From Marisa cornuarietis (Eukaryota; Mollusca; Gastropoda; Architaenioglossa; Ampullariidae): a DNA stretch of 64,000 nucleotides. The notes below the pieces were generated by a model, which had not been told where the DNA came from, ran no database searches, and saw nothing but the letters and a program-made list of their open reading frames with translations. Numbering within the stretch: position 1 is the stretch's first letter; each line of letters opens with the position of its first letter. Positions 37,701 to 49,058 of the stretch are shown here, one piece after another. The stretch is taken from the NCBI GenBank assembly GCA_004794655.1, contig SMMW01000522.1, positions 186,001-250,000 on the forward strand, written 5' to 3'. A program made the position numbers and the translations under genes.

Positions 37701-40470
37701 GACAGGGAAGAAGATGCTTGCACTGGTCCTGCTGAAGCTGCTGTGGTGGACATCCCCCAAGGGTCTGTGGTGCTCAACACAGGTGTCTTAACAGTGGCCT
37801 GCTCCTCCTCCCGCAGTTCATCAAACTCCAGATTTTTAATCTGTTCAATTCCCTTTGTAATACAAGCACAACAAACACAGATAAAAAGCTAGATCACGGC
37901 TAGGTGCATTTAATTTCTGTGCCAAGTATTATATGAAGTTTAATGAACTACTGAGCATCAAAATAGTGAAGTAAATTTGTCCCCCTTTGATCTATATTCA
38001 CATCGTTTGGGGAAAGAGGAGGAATAGCCAAAAAACTAAAAAAATGGAATACAGTAAGCTTATCTGCAACCTAAACAAACTGAAATTCTTGAGAAAACAA
38101 CTAACAGGAATACTTAAAAGCATTACATTATTCTGATAACGCACAAAGCCAAATTTATGGGGATAAGGGAATTTGAGTAGTAGCCATGCCTATAATCTAG
38201 GCCTTGATTTCCTATTGGGTATTTATGTCAGAATTGTGTACAGAAGAATTTCTTCTTGGCCAGAAGCACATCAACCAAGCTGTTACTGCAGACAAAAAAA
38301 TAGCTGAAAGTAATGGAAGCACACATTCCCCAGATGGAAAAAAGAGTGGTTCTTAAAAAAAATCCAAAATAAAACTTATGTGGTAAAAATAAAAAATGCA
38401 GAAAAACTTAAAAAGATGCCAACAAAAGGATCTGCACTATGTCATTATTTTTAGTGTCAAATATGCATAAATACAGTTCAAAATCTAATCACAAAGAAAG
38501 GATGCAGCGAATGGAAAGATAGTATTACTATTTTCTGGTGATATCCAACTGTCACATTGCATAAAAACATCCTAGTCTTGCAAGAGTTTCATATACAAGC
38601 ATAATTTTAAAATAATTTTCATTGGCATCTGCATACTTTTTTCCCACCTCACAGAAAATCTCCATTTTATGTACAATTAGCAAGCTAGAGAATTATCTAA
38701 TATTACTGGATGTGCTTTACTTACAAAGTAATTTTGGTTCAAAATGTAATCAATTCTTCTGGTTTTACTAAAATTGCTTTTAACAGATTGCGATGCTTGA
38801 AATATCGTTTCAGAAAGGTTGCTGGTGGTTATCAGAAATATTTAAAATGCAACAGCTCTGTAAAGCGAAGCAGAACTTTAAAGTTGTGACTAGCATCATG
38901 ACCTGGGTTTGATCCAAGAATGAGCACTGACAGGAGGTACCTACTTTTAAGATGTGGTCCGCCTGATCCTCTAGATCCAGCAAATTGGCAACAACTTCCT
39001 CTTGTTCTGGATTAACAGGTGCATTGTTTTTAGGCACCTAGTCATGACAGCACAGCACAGAGCATGCACGTTACTGGCAGATCTGTTAGTAGCATACCTA
39101 GATGCAGTCTTCTTTGACAGAAACAGCAACAGGCAAAGTAACAGCAAAAGAACAGCACATGAAGCTCCACACATATCTGTGTATGCTTTAATGCAAAGGT
39201 ATGCACATGCAGAGATATACATAAGCAAGCAAGAGAACAAAGACAATTGCTCAAACACCAGTACAATCAAAAGGGAGCAAACTTCACAAAACACATAAAC
39301 TTGATCATTTTACTAAATCCTGAATATCTTGGCCTGTCCATCTCTCTATCTATATATATATATATTTTTTTTTTCATTTACATAATATTCATATATAATA
39401 TATAACTAGAAGATTTTTCTTCACATATGACTGTCCTTCAGAAAAAAAAAGTTTGGGGAGAAAATATAGCTTTGAGATGAAAACTTGTATTACTTCAAAA
39501 CAAATTATGATCACAATTTGTTCTGCTTCTCTAAATATCTTTTCTGCTGGTCATTTTATTCTCTGATTGTGAATATAAACAAAGAAAAAAAGCCAGATAG
39601 AATAGAGTAGGATAGTAAGCATAAAAAAGTGCTGCTCTAGAAAACAGACCAGTCAAAGTGGCCAAGTCTGAATGAAAAATGACAGTGGATGAAAACTGTA
39701 ACATGCTGAATGTCTGTCATGAAACAATAAAAGTATTGTATCTTATATCCACAATAAAATCTATAAATGCAGTATGTTTCAATAATGATGAAAACAAAAG
39801 TATGTATTCATGCATGCAGATAATGGGGACACAATTTATGATCAAATTGAAAATTATAAATTTAGCATATTTTGCTTTGTTCAAATTATCATTGTCACAC
39901 TACTTGGTGTTCTTTAGTCTATGGTTATCAATATCAGCACGTTACATTTCATTAACTGTGATGAAAGATTATAGAAAAAAACTTATTATTGCTAATGACC
40001 CTTTGTGTGTTAGAATTCTGGTCTGGAAGCCTCATGTTAAAGTTTTGAGTATAATTTTCAATTCTCAATATAACCAGTTTTAGGCATTTTAGGCTTGATA
40101 TTAAAAATGGTACAGCTCTACATTATCATCTACACTGAACCTCAACCTAGTAGAAATGAGCCCCAACCTAGTAGAAATAAACACCAACCTATAATGCACC
40201 AGCACCTGCTCACATTAATGAAGGAAAAATAATGATTGATTTGGAGAAAGGATAACTAAAAAAACCCCAAAAAACTTCATATTTGGAAACAGATAAAAAT
40301 ACCTGGTAGATACTCTCTGATGGTTCAGCAGGAGCTCCATTTGGTGGCACCTAGGTCAAATGAATATCTTAACATTAAAAAAAAAGCTTTATATAACTCT
40401 TGACAGATTTTCTTGAATAACTATTTTAATGAACAGAACAATTCTTTGTTCACTCACCACAAAGCACTCC

Positions 40471-40502
<32 letters not shown>

Positions 40503-42799
40503 TATCATTGCAGAGAAAAGTAACCTTTTGTCAAAACATGAGCGCATTTCTAGGCCTAGCGGTCTCTTGTCAAAACATTATCATAGTTATCCTTGGTCTA
40601 GTTGTTTCCTTTATATTCCACATACCTGGTAAGTGGTGTCAGTTTCAGGTTTGCTGCTTTCTTCTGATTTTTCTTCAGCTGCAGCCACCTTTGACTTGGC
40701 TTCCTCTATTTCTTGCTTCTTCATCTCGTACACTGTCTGGAAAAGGTCTCGCAGGGTTAGCACTAAGTTCTCTGCCTGCAAGAGATAACAAAATCACATT
40801 TTCACATTTAAAGGCATCTACTCGTCTCTCACCAATACAGTGAGTCAGTAGTAAAATGATAATCATGACAATTTCTGTGAATTTTTTTCCAAATTATGGA
40901 AAAGGATGCACTTTCTCAATGCAAACCATTTTCAGAAGTAATCTTATGATTACAAGTTAAGCATGTTAGACAAACCAAAAGGTAAGCCAGGATGAGATCA
41001 AGCACACCAAGATAAACATCGTACCGCACTTGCTGTTTTGATGCCAAAGAATTTGTGAGTGCCATCACCGGGCCCAAAAATGTAGCCAAATGCTCGACTA
41101 TCTGTTATATCTCTAGAAATGAAGGAGATCTGATGAACTGGGTGTGTGTGCTGTACTGTCTGTAAGTATCGAAAACAAAGATTAAAATTAGTATGTGGCT
41201 CTTAATGCTTTTTTAACTTGATGATTATTTTATAACTGAAACATGAAAACCCTCATTCTTAGAAACATGGATTTGGTAGGGTCAAATATTCATTTAAAGA
41301 AGATTAAATAAGCAAAAAAGGGCACAGAAACATTCTTCAGTTTTGACCTTAGTGTATTCATTATCTAGTTTAATGGGGTTACGTTACAGCCATTACAAAA
41401 ACAAATGAACTGTAAGACAAATATGCATGATAATCTGCATTACCTGAAATTCATGCCAGGTCTTTATTTCTGGCCTTAAGTACAAAAAATACATTTGCAG
41501 AATGTTGTCTGGTGACTGTACTCATAAAAATGCTATTAAATGTTTAACAGTTTCTGTATTGTACAGCAAACAAGTTGGAAAATCACCATAGCAGTTGCAT
41601 CTATGATCCTGAGCCCCTCCAATGTGACATTAACAAAAATCTTCTGCTTGTGCTGGCCAGATACTCGAACAGCAGTTTTCAACCTAAAGATGGCTTCCTG
41701 ACACATTTTATCTCCACGAGCTTCTGAAACATCTTCAGACCCAATCAGCTTTGCTCTGTAGCTGATTCCATGGCCTTGAAATCTTGCAGGATCTGTAGCT
41801 GTGTGAACAAAAAAGTAGTGCAAATATAATTTACCAGTCCATAAACATTTATTTATGGGTGACATGATGGCATATGAATGCATGCATGGGTGAACATATA
41901 CATATAAAATTTAGACCAACAACATATATTGTGAACAATATTACCTTGACCCTCAACTATTTCTAACCTGTTATTGACACAAATAGCAAGTTAAAAAAAG
42001 ACTAGGTCAGTTGTAACTTAAACATGCAGCTCTGTAAATAAAATGGATGATCTAGAATCTGTCAACAAAGCATTAGTATGGTCAACTATATGTAACTAAT
42101 TTAAATTAAGTGGCAAAAATGGTGAAGGGTTTCATGGCCTTGTGGCTGCAGAGGCAAAAAAACTAAGTAGCTTCTCTTGTCTACCACAAAGCATTTAGAT
42201 GATTGATCCCAAGCCTTTCCTTTAAATCTTTTACCTTCCCTGATAATGTAGAACCCATTTTTTTCTAGGTGGACAGAGGGCTGCCTTAAATAAACGAGCT
42301 CTGAATTCAAAGTGATTTCTTCTGATTAAAACTAATTATGACTATAGAATACCCTGAGTCAACAAATAAAAAGAAGAAAATAAACCTTGTGCATGATGTA
42401 TGTACTTAGTATGCATCTATGCTATCTTTGTCTGCTTTCTTGATTTTCAATGCTTTTGTGCAAATCATGGTGTAAATTGTCAAAAATAATGACAGAACTG
42501 TGATCGACCAACAACATACTCTTTTTCACATGTGACAAAAAGTCACTTTGCATACTAAAATAAATAGTGTTATTTGAAAGACATTTACATACTGACAAAG
42601 CAAATTAAGTTTGAACATTTAATGGTTTTATTCCTTCTGGGTACTTTGTATGCATATGCTATGCAAATGATGTAAACATTTTAAAATACTGAACTACATA
42701 TATAAACATCAAGCAAAATCTAAAATTGCCGAACAAACATTATTATTTAAATTTTAATTTAAAAGAAATCAACTTACATTTTCTTGTCTTGGCTAGCAT
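31765..42799 (-). CDS. DAB2: Disabled-family endocytic adaptor (DAB2-like)
   Basis: Clathrin-associated cargo adaptor. Exons on the minus strand: 42799-42778 (ATG), 41798-41587, 41159-41025, 40775-40626, 40350-40303, 39037-38945, 37852-37532, 37136-35574, 32250-32188, 31776-31765 (stop; this 12-nt coding end is the least certain). All phases agree and give 872 residues. An N-terminal PTB domain (about 12-145) shows [28 protein letters not shown] and the family helix [13 protein letters not shown]; it should bind NPxY cargo tails and phosphoinositides. A clathrin box LLDLE lies near residue 208. The large exon (35574-37136) encodes seven DPF motifs (AP-2 ear ligands), one NPF (EH-domain ligand), proline-rich runs (SH3 ligands) and a PGVM tandem repeat. 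The DPF/NPF set resembles DAB2 more than DAB1. A LINE lies antisense in the intron at 33636-35095. Confidence 0.93.
33636..35095 (+). mobile_element. 5'-truncated non-LTR retrotransposon with defective reverse transcriptase
   Basis: One reading frame runs from 33645 to 34880 with a single in-frame TGA at 34329-34331. It encodes reverse transcriptase motifs: NDYRPVALT, motif A as [23 protein letters not shown], and motif C as [10 protein letters not shown], followed by the thumb region [15 protein letters not shown] and a C-terminal extension. The catalytic Asp of motif A is replaced by Tyr, so the copy is inactive even apart from the stop. The layout fits the Jockey/CR1/Rex-like group of LINEs. 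The endonuclease part is missing. A 3' UTR of about 210 bp ends near 35095. It lies in a DAB intron, antisense to that gene. Confidence 0.85.
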
Positions 42800-44007
42800 T
42801 TTTTTCTTTTTAAGCTACTGCCTTCTGATCAGGAAACACAAAAACCTGATAAAAAAAATGATAATGTATCTCCCACAAAAATGAAGGCAAAACATAGATA
42901 CACATGCGCACATTGAGAATTCAATTTCCCCATTACCTTTTTCCAGTCACACTAAGTGCAATACACGGAACAAAACTTTGCCATTGTGCGTGTAATACCT
43001 CAGATATGTTTTTTAATGTCTATTAACAGTGAACAGCCGTCTCTGACCCCTGAAAACGAGCAAAGGCAGACGATATGCATCTCGCATGCATGGTTCTCTA
43101 CGAGCCGCCACACCCATCCTGTCTTGGGCACTTTCTCAACTTCCACCTCCGCAGACTGTGCAAGTACAAGCGGAAAGCCAGTGGTTCGCATTTGCAGTTC
43201 TGCGCACATTCCTAAATTAATTCCTCAAAACAGGGCGAAACGCCAACATACACTGCATGATTCAGTGGAGATGCATCATGTCTGGATGAAGTAATTTAGG
43301 GGGCGTGATCTTGGAACAGCAGGCTGTCTTGTGATTTTGTTTGTATGTGATTTACCGTTTTCAACTACTCCAAAAATTATTTCTCACAAAAAGCGCTTTA
43401 AGCAAAAAAGCATAATATCTTCTGATCGAGTGCAATCGTTAAAACGACTATATGCCCATCTTATTATTTCTAACTTGTTGCTGAGTCTTGAAACAGCCAT
43501 GTGAAGTCGCATTATCAAAGTTACGATAAAGTTTTAAACTTGTTACTCGGTGTAAATAAACATTTACTTACTTATTATAATAGTGTAAAATATTGTATTA
43601 AAGATCGGAATATGTGTTTTAAAGCAACTTACGACTTGCAGAGTACTTTTTCCCCCACCAGCTTCTCAAGAAGCATCAACCTTAGCACCAAGCACCAGCT
43701 CTCTCCTTGGCGTTTCGCTTTGGCTTGTGTCGACTCCCCGGATGTCAACCCTTGACCTCTGACATAGTTTGTGCTGCATGCTCCTCTCCTGTCATTTCTT
43801 CAGTCATACACTATTACATCGTTTGTTAAACCGCTGCCCAAATAATTGAAATCTTCAGATTTTAAAGACAAATATATCCGTTTACTTTGCGTAATCTTCT
43901 GCCAGAAATCGGGTCTTGCTACACCAGCTCGCAACAAGGGGACGCAACCATCACTTTTTTTTTTTCATTTCCAGTTTCGCTTCTGAGGCAAACGCCGCTT
44001 TGAAATA
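42800..44007. promoter_or_regulatory. Head-to-head interval between DAB and ALG14
   Basis: The start codons of the two divergent genes are 1.2 kb apart. The segment from about 43000 to 44000 is richer in CpG than its surroundings and probably holds both promoters and any non-coding 5' exon of DAB. No TATA box is convincing. No coding exon is seen; the open frames at 42956-43294 and 43501-43755 show no recognisable domain. Confidence 0.45.
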
Positions 44008-45930
44008 ATGGACGACATACTACTGATTTGTTCCTCTACAATTTGTTGCGCAGTTTTTATACTCCTGATTCCGCTTTGTGTGCTTCACAAGAGACTTAAA
44101 AGAACAACGAGACGCAAAAAGTCCGATCCAGCGTCGCTAATGGTCGTAGTCGGTTCGGGTGAGCTTGATGACATTGATCATTGAACAACACCAAGCTGTA
44201 CGCGTACCCAAAGTCGCAGATTTTGATCTAATTCTTACTCCCATCTGCGTGACATTTGTTATCCTATTAGCTAAGTCTACATAATCTGTGCGCTTTGAAC
44301 TGGGACAATATGTTCGTTTTTAGTTTTATATAGCGAAAGATAAAAATTATAATTCTAGAACTGTATAGACCGCGATTTTAATCGATTTTTTTTTTACAGG
44401 TGGTCACACAAGAGAGATTCTGGTGCTGATGAAAAGCCTGGGGAGTCATTACAGACCAAGACATTATGTTGTGGCAACAACAGATCCAATAAGTTTGCAG
44501 AAAGTTTATGCACATGAAAAAATTACTCATGGTGTTGATGAAAAACAGGTAATATAATGTCCGGTGGTTTATTATTAGCTTTTTAACGGTAGCGCTCTTT
44601 AGTTCTGTGTTTTAATGAAACACGTCTCGTAAAACTTGTAAACTGTGAAGATAACTTATGTATTTTATATTTGCTCCAATGCAGTATGAAGTGCACACTG
44701 TACCTCGGAGTCGTGAAGTGAGACAATCATGGATCTCTACAGCTTTAACAACAACTCATGCATTCCTTCTCAGTCTGCCACTTGTCTTCAAAATCAAACC
44801 AGAAGTAGTAGGTATATCATTATCACACTGATTGAAGATATGCACAAGGGATTTAGCTTAACATTTACTAATTCTGTAAGACTGACCTTAAATTCTGTTA
44901 CTATATAGATGCTCAGATTTCACGGCAGCTATCCAGACTGACTATTTTGCATTTTTTTGTGTTGCCCCATGTAAACCAGACTAATCTCAAAAGCAGTTTC
45001 ATGGCATAGGTTCTTTCAGTCAGTGATGTTGCATCCCAAAAAGCAGAAAAATTTAATAACTAATACATATGTGTGTTTCTGTGGGCATGTGTGTGTATAT
45101 GTGTGTGTGAGAGAGAGAGAGAGAAGGAGAGCACACAAAACATTTAAAACATTGACACAAGATTTTATTAGGTCTTCTGATGCTGTGAAATTGTTCCTGT
45201 AAAAAAATATTGAGCCTTGTTCAGCTTGATATTATCATTATATGTGTTTTTATTACAGATCCTTTGCAATGGACCAGGCACATGTATACCCATTTGTTTG
45301 GCAGGCCTCCTTATGAAGGTAACTTTTGACAAATAAAAAAAAACCCTCAAGTTGTTTTGTATTATATGTTGAAGCACGAGTTATAATGAAATATGTCAAA
45401 TAGTCACCAATACTTTATAAAATTTTGCAGAGAAAATTAAAATAATGCAAATGTAACCAATTGTTCGGTGTGTTTGAAGAAATGTGTTGGGCTGCTAAAT
45501 TGTCTGATGTTATTGTTATCATAGCAGTTGTGAATCCTTTTTTAACAGTTTTACAAGAACGGTCAGTTCTGTCTTGTTTTTATCTTGCTTAAATGGAATT
45601 ATAATGGAATTATTTGAAATCTTTAATCTCAGCTAAAACAAATGGTAATGAAGGGGTGAATTTTTATTAACCAAGCACATTGGTGAAAGAAAACTAAAGG
45701 CTGCTCATATTTCAAAAGTTAATGTAGTTTCATGTGTATTTTTTTCTTGTGTGTTTCAGTGGCTGTGGATACAAGACACCAAAATTGTTTATGTGGAAAG
45801 CATATGTCGTGTAGAGACTTTGTCAATGTCTGCCAAACTGCTTTACAATTTTGCTGATTCATTATTGGTTCAATGGCCAGAGTTGACACAGAAATATCCA
45901 AAATGTCAATACATTGGTAGATTAGTGTGA
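44008..45930 (+). CDS. ALG14: ALG14, UDP-GlcNAc transferase membrane subunit
   Basis: Anchors and activates ALG13 at the cytosolic face of the ER; the pair adds the second GlcNAc to dolichol-PP-GlcNAc in N-glycan assembly. Exons: 44008-44158, 44400-44548, 44685-44807, 45259-45318, 45760-45930. Phases agree and give 217 residues (human 216). One N-terminal membrane helix (about residues 8-27) is followed by a basic stretch (KRLKRTTRRKK). Then comes the family motif GSGGHTREI, the PRSREVRQSW segment, LCNGPGTC(I)P, and VESICRVETLSMSAKLLY, ending in the short C-terminus GRLV that is conserved for ALG13 contact. Confidence 0.97.
45064..45125. repeat. (TG)n(GA)n microsatellite
   Basis: Compound dinucleotide repeat in ALG14 intron 3. 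Comparable simple repeats lie at 8670-8698 (TA/GA), 33161-33177 (CATA), 39349-39362 (TA) and 40467-40502 (CT/CA), all intronic. Confidence 0.8.
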
Positions 45931-46741
45931 CTCTTCTACACCGTGTAATTAGATAATTGAGTCTGATATGTTGGTGTTGCTAGTTTTTCTGGAAAAAAGA
46001 AAAAGTCCTAAGCATGCATGCAGATGGCCCTGAGCAATGCATAATATTATGAAGTATCTCAACTGGCTTATTTTGTATTATAAATGTTTTCATGTGTTGT
46101 AGTTTCACCGTACCCTTACTGGCTAGAGGGGACTAGCTCTCCCTGTTCTTTCTTTTGCTTCTTGTAGTGCCTTTGGGTTTTCATTGTGTTTAGTGTCCAC
46201 TGACTACTGTTAATCATTCCTTTAGTTATGGTTACCTGCCACTGTTTTTGTGAGTCTGCCCCATTGTTGTCTTCTCCATCGTCTGTCTCAAGCGCCATAT
46301 CTATGCCACATCAACTCCGGGATTTTCGTTTGCTGATTTAAATCACCACTACCCTGCAGGTGTTCAATGCTTTCTGCTCTAAGTATTATTACATTCTTCC
46401 CGCTGCTTTAGATTCTGGATCTACACGAGTCAACAAGCCCACACCTGATTTCCTCTACAATCCTGCCTCCTGCTTCATTTTCTTCACTGCCATTGTGTTG
46501 ATGCGACCTCTGTGACAGTCATATGAGCACCAAAAATGAACAACTTTACATTGTTGATGCTACTACCACTATTCCCACTACAAATCTGCAGCTGCAAGTT
46601 AAGACAAGAAGTGAAGGCTAGAAATAGATATTTTAGTAGTATAACTGTAGTAACTGCATCCATGCTGACGGCATTCACCTTGAGAACACAACGCTTTGTT
46701 TAGAGACCATTATTATTCTTATGTCTGTTTGTATTTTTTTC

Positions 46742-47011
46742 TCTGTAAAGCGCTAGGGCGGTCCGGTGGCGCAACGGTTAGCGCCTGTCACCAATACAGA
46801 GAAGGTTGGCTGTCCTGGGTTCAGTTCTCGTCTTGGGCACACTGTTCTTTCTCTGCATGTGGCATCTATTTACAGGGCTGGCTGCATTGCCGTGATATAG
46901 CCTTAGTTGCTGGCTCGGCGTAAAACACCAATTTAAAAAAAAAAATCTGTAAAGCGCTTTGAGCTAGCCTTTGATGATGGGATAAAGCGTTATAGAATTT
47001 ACTTATTATTA
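46742..47011 (+). mobile_element. L2/CR1-like 3' tail, interrupted by a SINE
   Basis: The tail reads TCTGTAAAGCGCTTTGAGC (46946 on), then GGGATAAAGCGTTATAGAA and a (TTA)n run ending at about 47011. This is the conserved GCGCT...TATAGAAxTT form of L2/CR1-like 3' ends. Its first 13 bases are duplicated on both sides of the SINE at 46755-46945. The upstream body (46100-46741) contains no motif I could identify. Confidence 0.7.
46755..46945 (+). mobile_element. tRNA-derived SINE with 13-bp target duplication
   Basis: A 191-bp element. The head carries an A box (TGGCGCAACGGTTAGCGCC, about 46772) and a B box (GGGTTCAGTTCTCGTC, about 46818). A body with ATTTACAGGGCTGGCTGC leads to GGCGTAAAACACCAA and an A-rich tail. 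It is flanked by a perfect direct repeat, TCTGTAAAGCGCT (46742-46754 and 46946-46958). The internal Pol III promoter is intact by eye. This is the best preserved member of the family in the window. Confidence 0.88.
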
Positions 47012-48226
47012 CTGTCCAGCAGTGCAGTGGATTGACTCTTATCTTGCCGATAGATCTCAGAGAGTGATTGTCGGCTCTGCAAGCTCTGAGGCAGTTCCTC
47101 TGGTGTGTGGCGTACCACAGGGATCCGTTCTGGGTCCATTATTATTTTCGGTATATACTTCACAGCTTGGACGGGTCATTGAACGTTTCCAGATGGGACG
47201 TCAGTTCTTTGCAGACAATACACAGATTCTGAACAGTTTTCTCCCCGACCCAGCAGTGGCTAGGAATGCGCTTCAACGACTTGAATCTTGTTGTGTTGCG
47301 GTGAAGGCGTGGATGACCAGGAATCGTCTTAAACTCAACAGCGACAACACAGATGCGTTACTGTGCGGCCCCAGGGCCAGAAGGGAGCAGGTCGGCATTA
47401 GTGCTGTGCAGGTCGGTGACGCCTCCATAGCCTTTGCTGTGTAGGAGACCTAGGGCTGTTTATTGATGCAGAGCTTTCCATGTGTAACCATGTTAGTTCT
47501 GTTGTGGCAAAATCCTACTACTTTTTGAGGACTTTAGGTAGACTACAGCCCATGCTGACTCAAGCTGGTGCCAACTCACTTGCTGTGGCTACCATCATAT
47601 CAAGATTGGACTACTGTAATAGTGCATTGTGGGGTATACCTGCTACGCAGTTGGATCGACTCCAAAGAGTTCAAAACACAGCCGCCAGGATTGTCACCCG
47701 TGCAAAGTCGTCCACTAAGCACATCACCCCTATCCTACAGAGCCTTCACTGGCTCCCAGTGAACAAGCGCATTGACCACAAAGTGCTTTCAATTGCACAG
47801 TCCTGCATGTTTAAAACTGCTCCTGACTATTTGCAAGAGATAGTTCCCCCTTACCAGCCGTCACGTAACCTGCGCTCTGGCTCCCAGTCACGCTTCTGTC
47901 TCCCTGCAGTGGAAGACACAAACAAGAAGCGCACTGGAGCCAGGGCCTTCAAAAACGTGGCACCTAAATTGTGGAATGCTCTGCCATCGTCACTGTCCAC
48001 CATCACCTCACCAACCACGTTTCGAAAAAGACTGAAGACCCATCTGTTTATTTAAGACGGACTTAAACTTAAACAACCAAGCAACACTTCTGTCTTTATT
48101 TTTTACTTTCCTGGTGTTTTATCTATTATTTACTTTAATTTTTTTTTTTTTTGCTGCGCAATGAGCATTCTTCTGAATGGATACCTGCGCATTACAAATG
48201 GACATCATCATCATCATCATCATCAG
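47012..48226 (+). mobile_element. 5'-truncated L2/CR1-like LINE, frameshifted
   Basis: The reverse transcriptase C-terminal half is open at 47022-47444 and 47480-48055, with a one-base frameshift between them near 47440. Motifs include WIDSYLADRSQRV, GVPQGSVLGPLLF and motif C as FFADNTQI. The second catalytic Asp is replaced by Asn, so the copy is dead. The C-terminal part shows RLDYCNSALWGIP, RVQNTAARIVT, HWLPVNKRIDHKVL and APKLWNALPSSL, all typical of L2/CR1 LINEs. The 3' end reads GCGCATTACAAATGGAC and then a (CAT)n microsatellite at 48203-48226. It starts exactly where the previous element's tail stops. Confidence 0.88.
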
Positions 48227-49058
48227 TTTTGCACATTAGCATGTTTGTATTTCTAGTTTACTGGCCTATCAAAAATTTACAGTGTCTTTTCAGTCTGCAG
48301 TGTATCTTTTGAAGCAGAGAGCTTAATAGCTAACTTTTGTGATTTTTGGTTTCCCAGGGAGAATTTGATTTTAACATCTTATAAGTGGGATTATAAATTT
48401 TAGGTGGCTGGGTAAGCCTGTTCCATACTCATTTTGCTGATCTAACATTGCAGTCAATTCAGACACTGCTTTTATCAGACTTTGTACACATGCTCCTGTT
48501 TCAGTGACCACAGCTAATTATATTTACAGAAGACTATATGGTAACATTTCAAAGAAAAATATATATTTAAATAGAAAAAATGTTAATAAGTCCACTGTAA
48601 CTGTAACAAAAATATACTTTCAGCTTTTAGATGGATAGGGGTTTCTCTGAAAATGTAAGATGTGACAAGTATTCATTTGTTCATTTGTTCTCTTTAAATT
48701 CCAGAAACTATAAAATCTTTGGAAAGATAAGTTTATTAAATCTGGATTATTAAACAAAGACTGGTATTAAAAAAAATATTTTGAAAAAATCAGCCAGTCA
48801 AGGATAAATGCTTTTTTCTGAAACCTGAGTACAAAGATCACTACTGGATGTGTTAGGCACACTTTTTTTCCTTCAATGCATACATTCAAACAATTTCACA
48901 AAGGGTTGCATCTATATACCCTCACATACAAGAGTTTCTGCACCCACTCACCCTAAAACAGATTGTGGGTTCAGTAAACTAAATTCTTGTAGACTCTTTA
49001 TCCCTTTATTCATTGAGATCATATTTACTGATGCAACATGCATTCACAGCCGGAAGAA
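48227..49058. other. Intergenic region between LINE and ATRAID
   Basis: AT-rich sequence without recognisable genes. An ATRAID poly(A) signal (AATAAA on the minus strand) lies at 49005-49010, about 50 bases past its stop codon. Confidence 0.5.

Noticed and set aside
39679..40083. 134-codon plus-strand gene inside DAB
   Set aside because: AT-rich composition, no domain and no convincing start or splice sites; likely chance in an intron.
46764..46835. A tRNA gene
   Set aside because: A and B boxes are present, but the cloverleaf does not close, and the A-rich tail plus 13-bp target duplication show a SINE.
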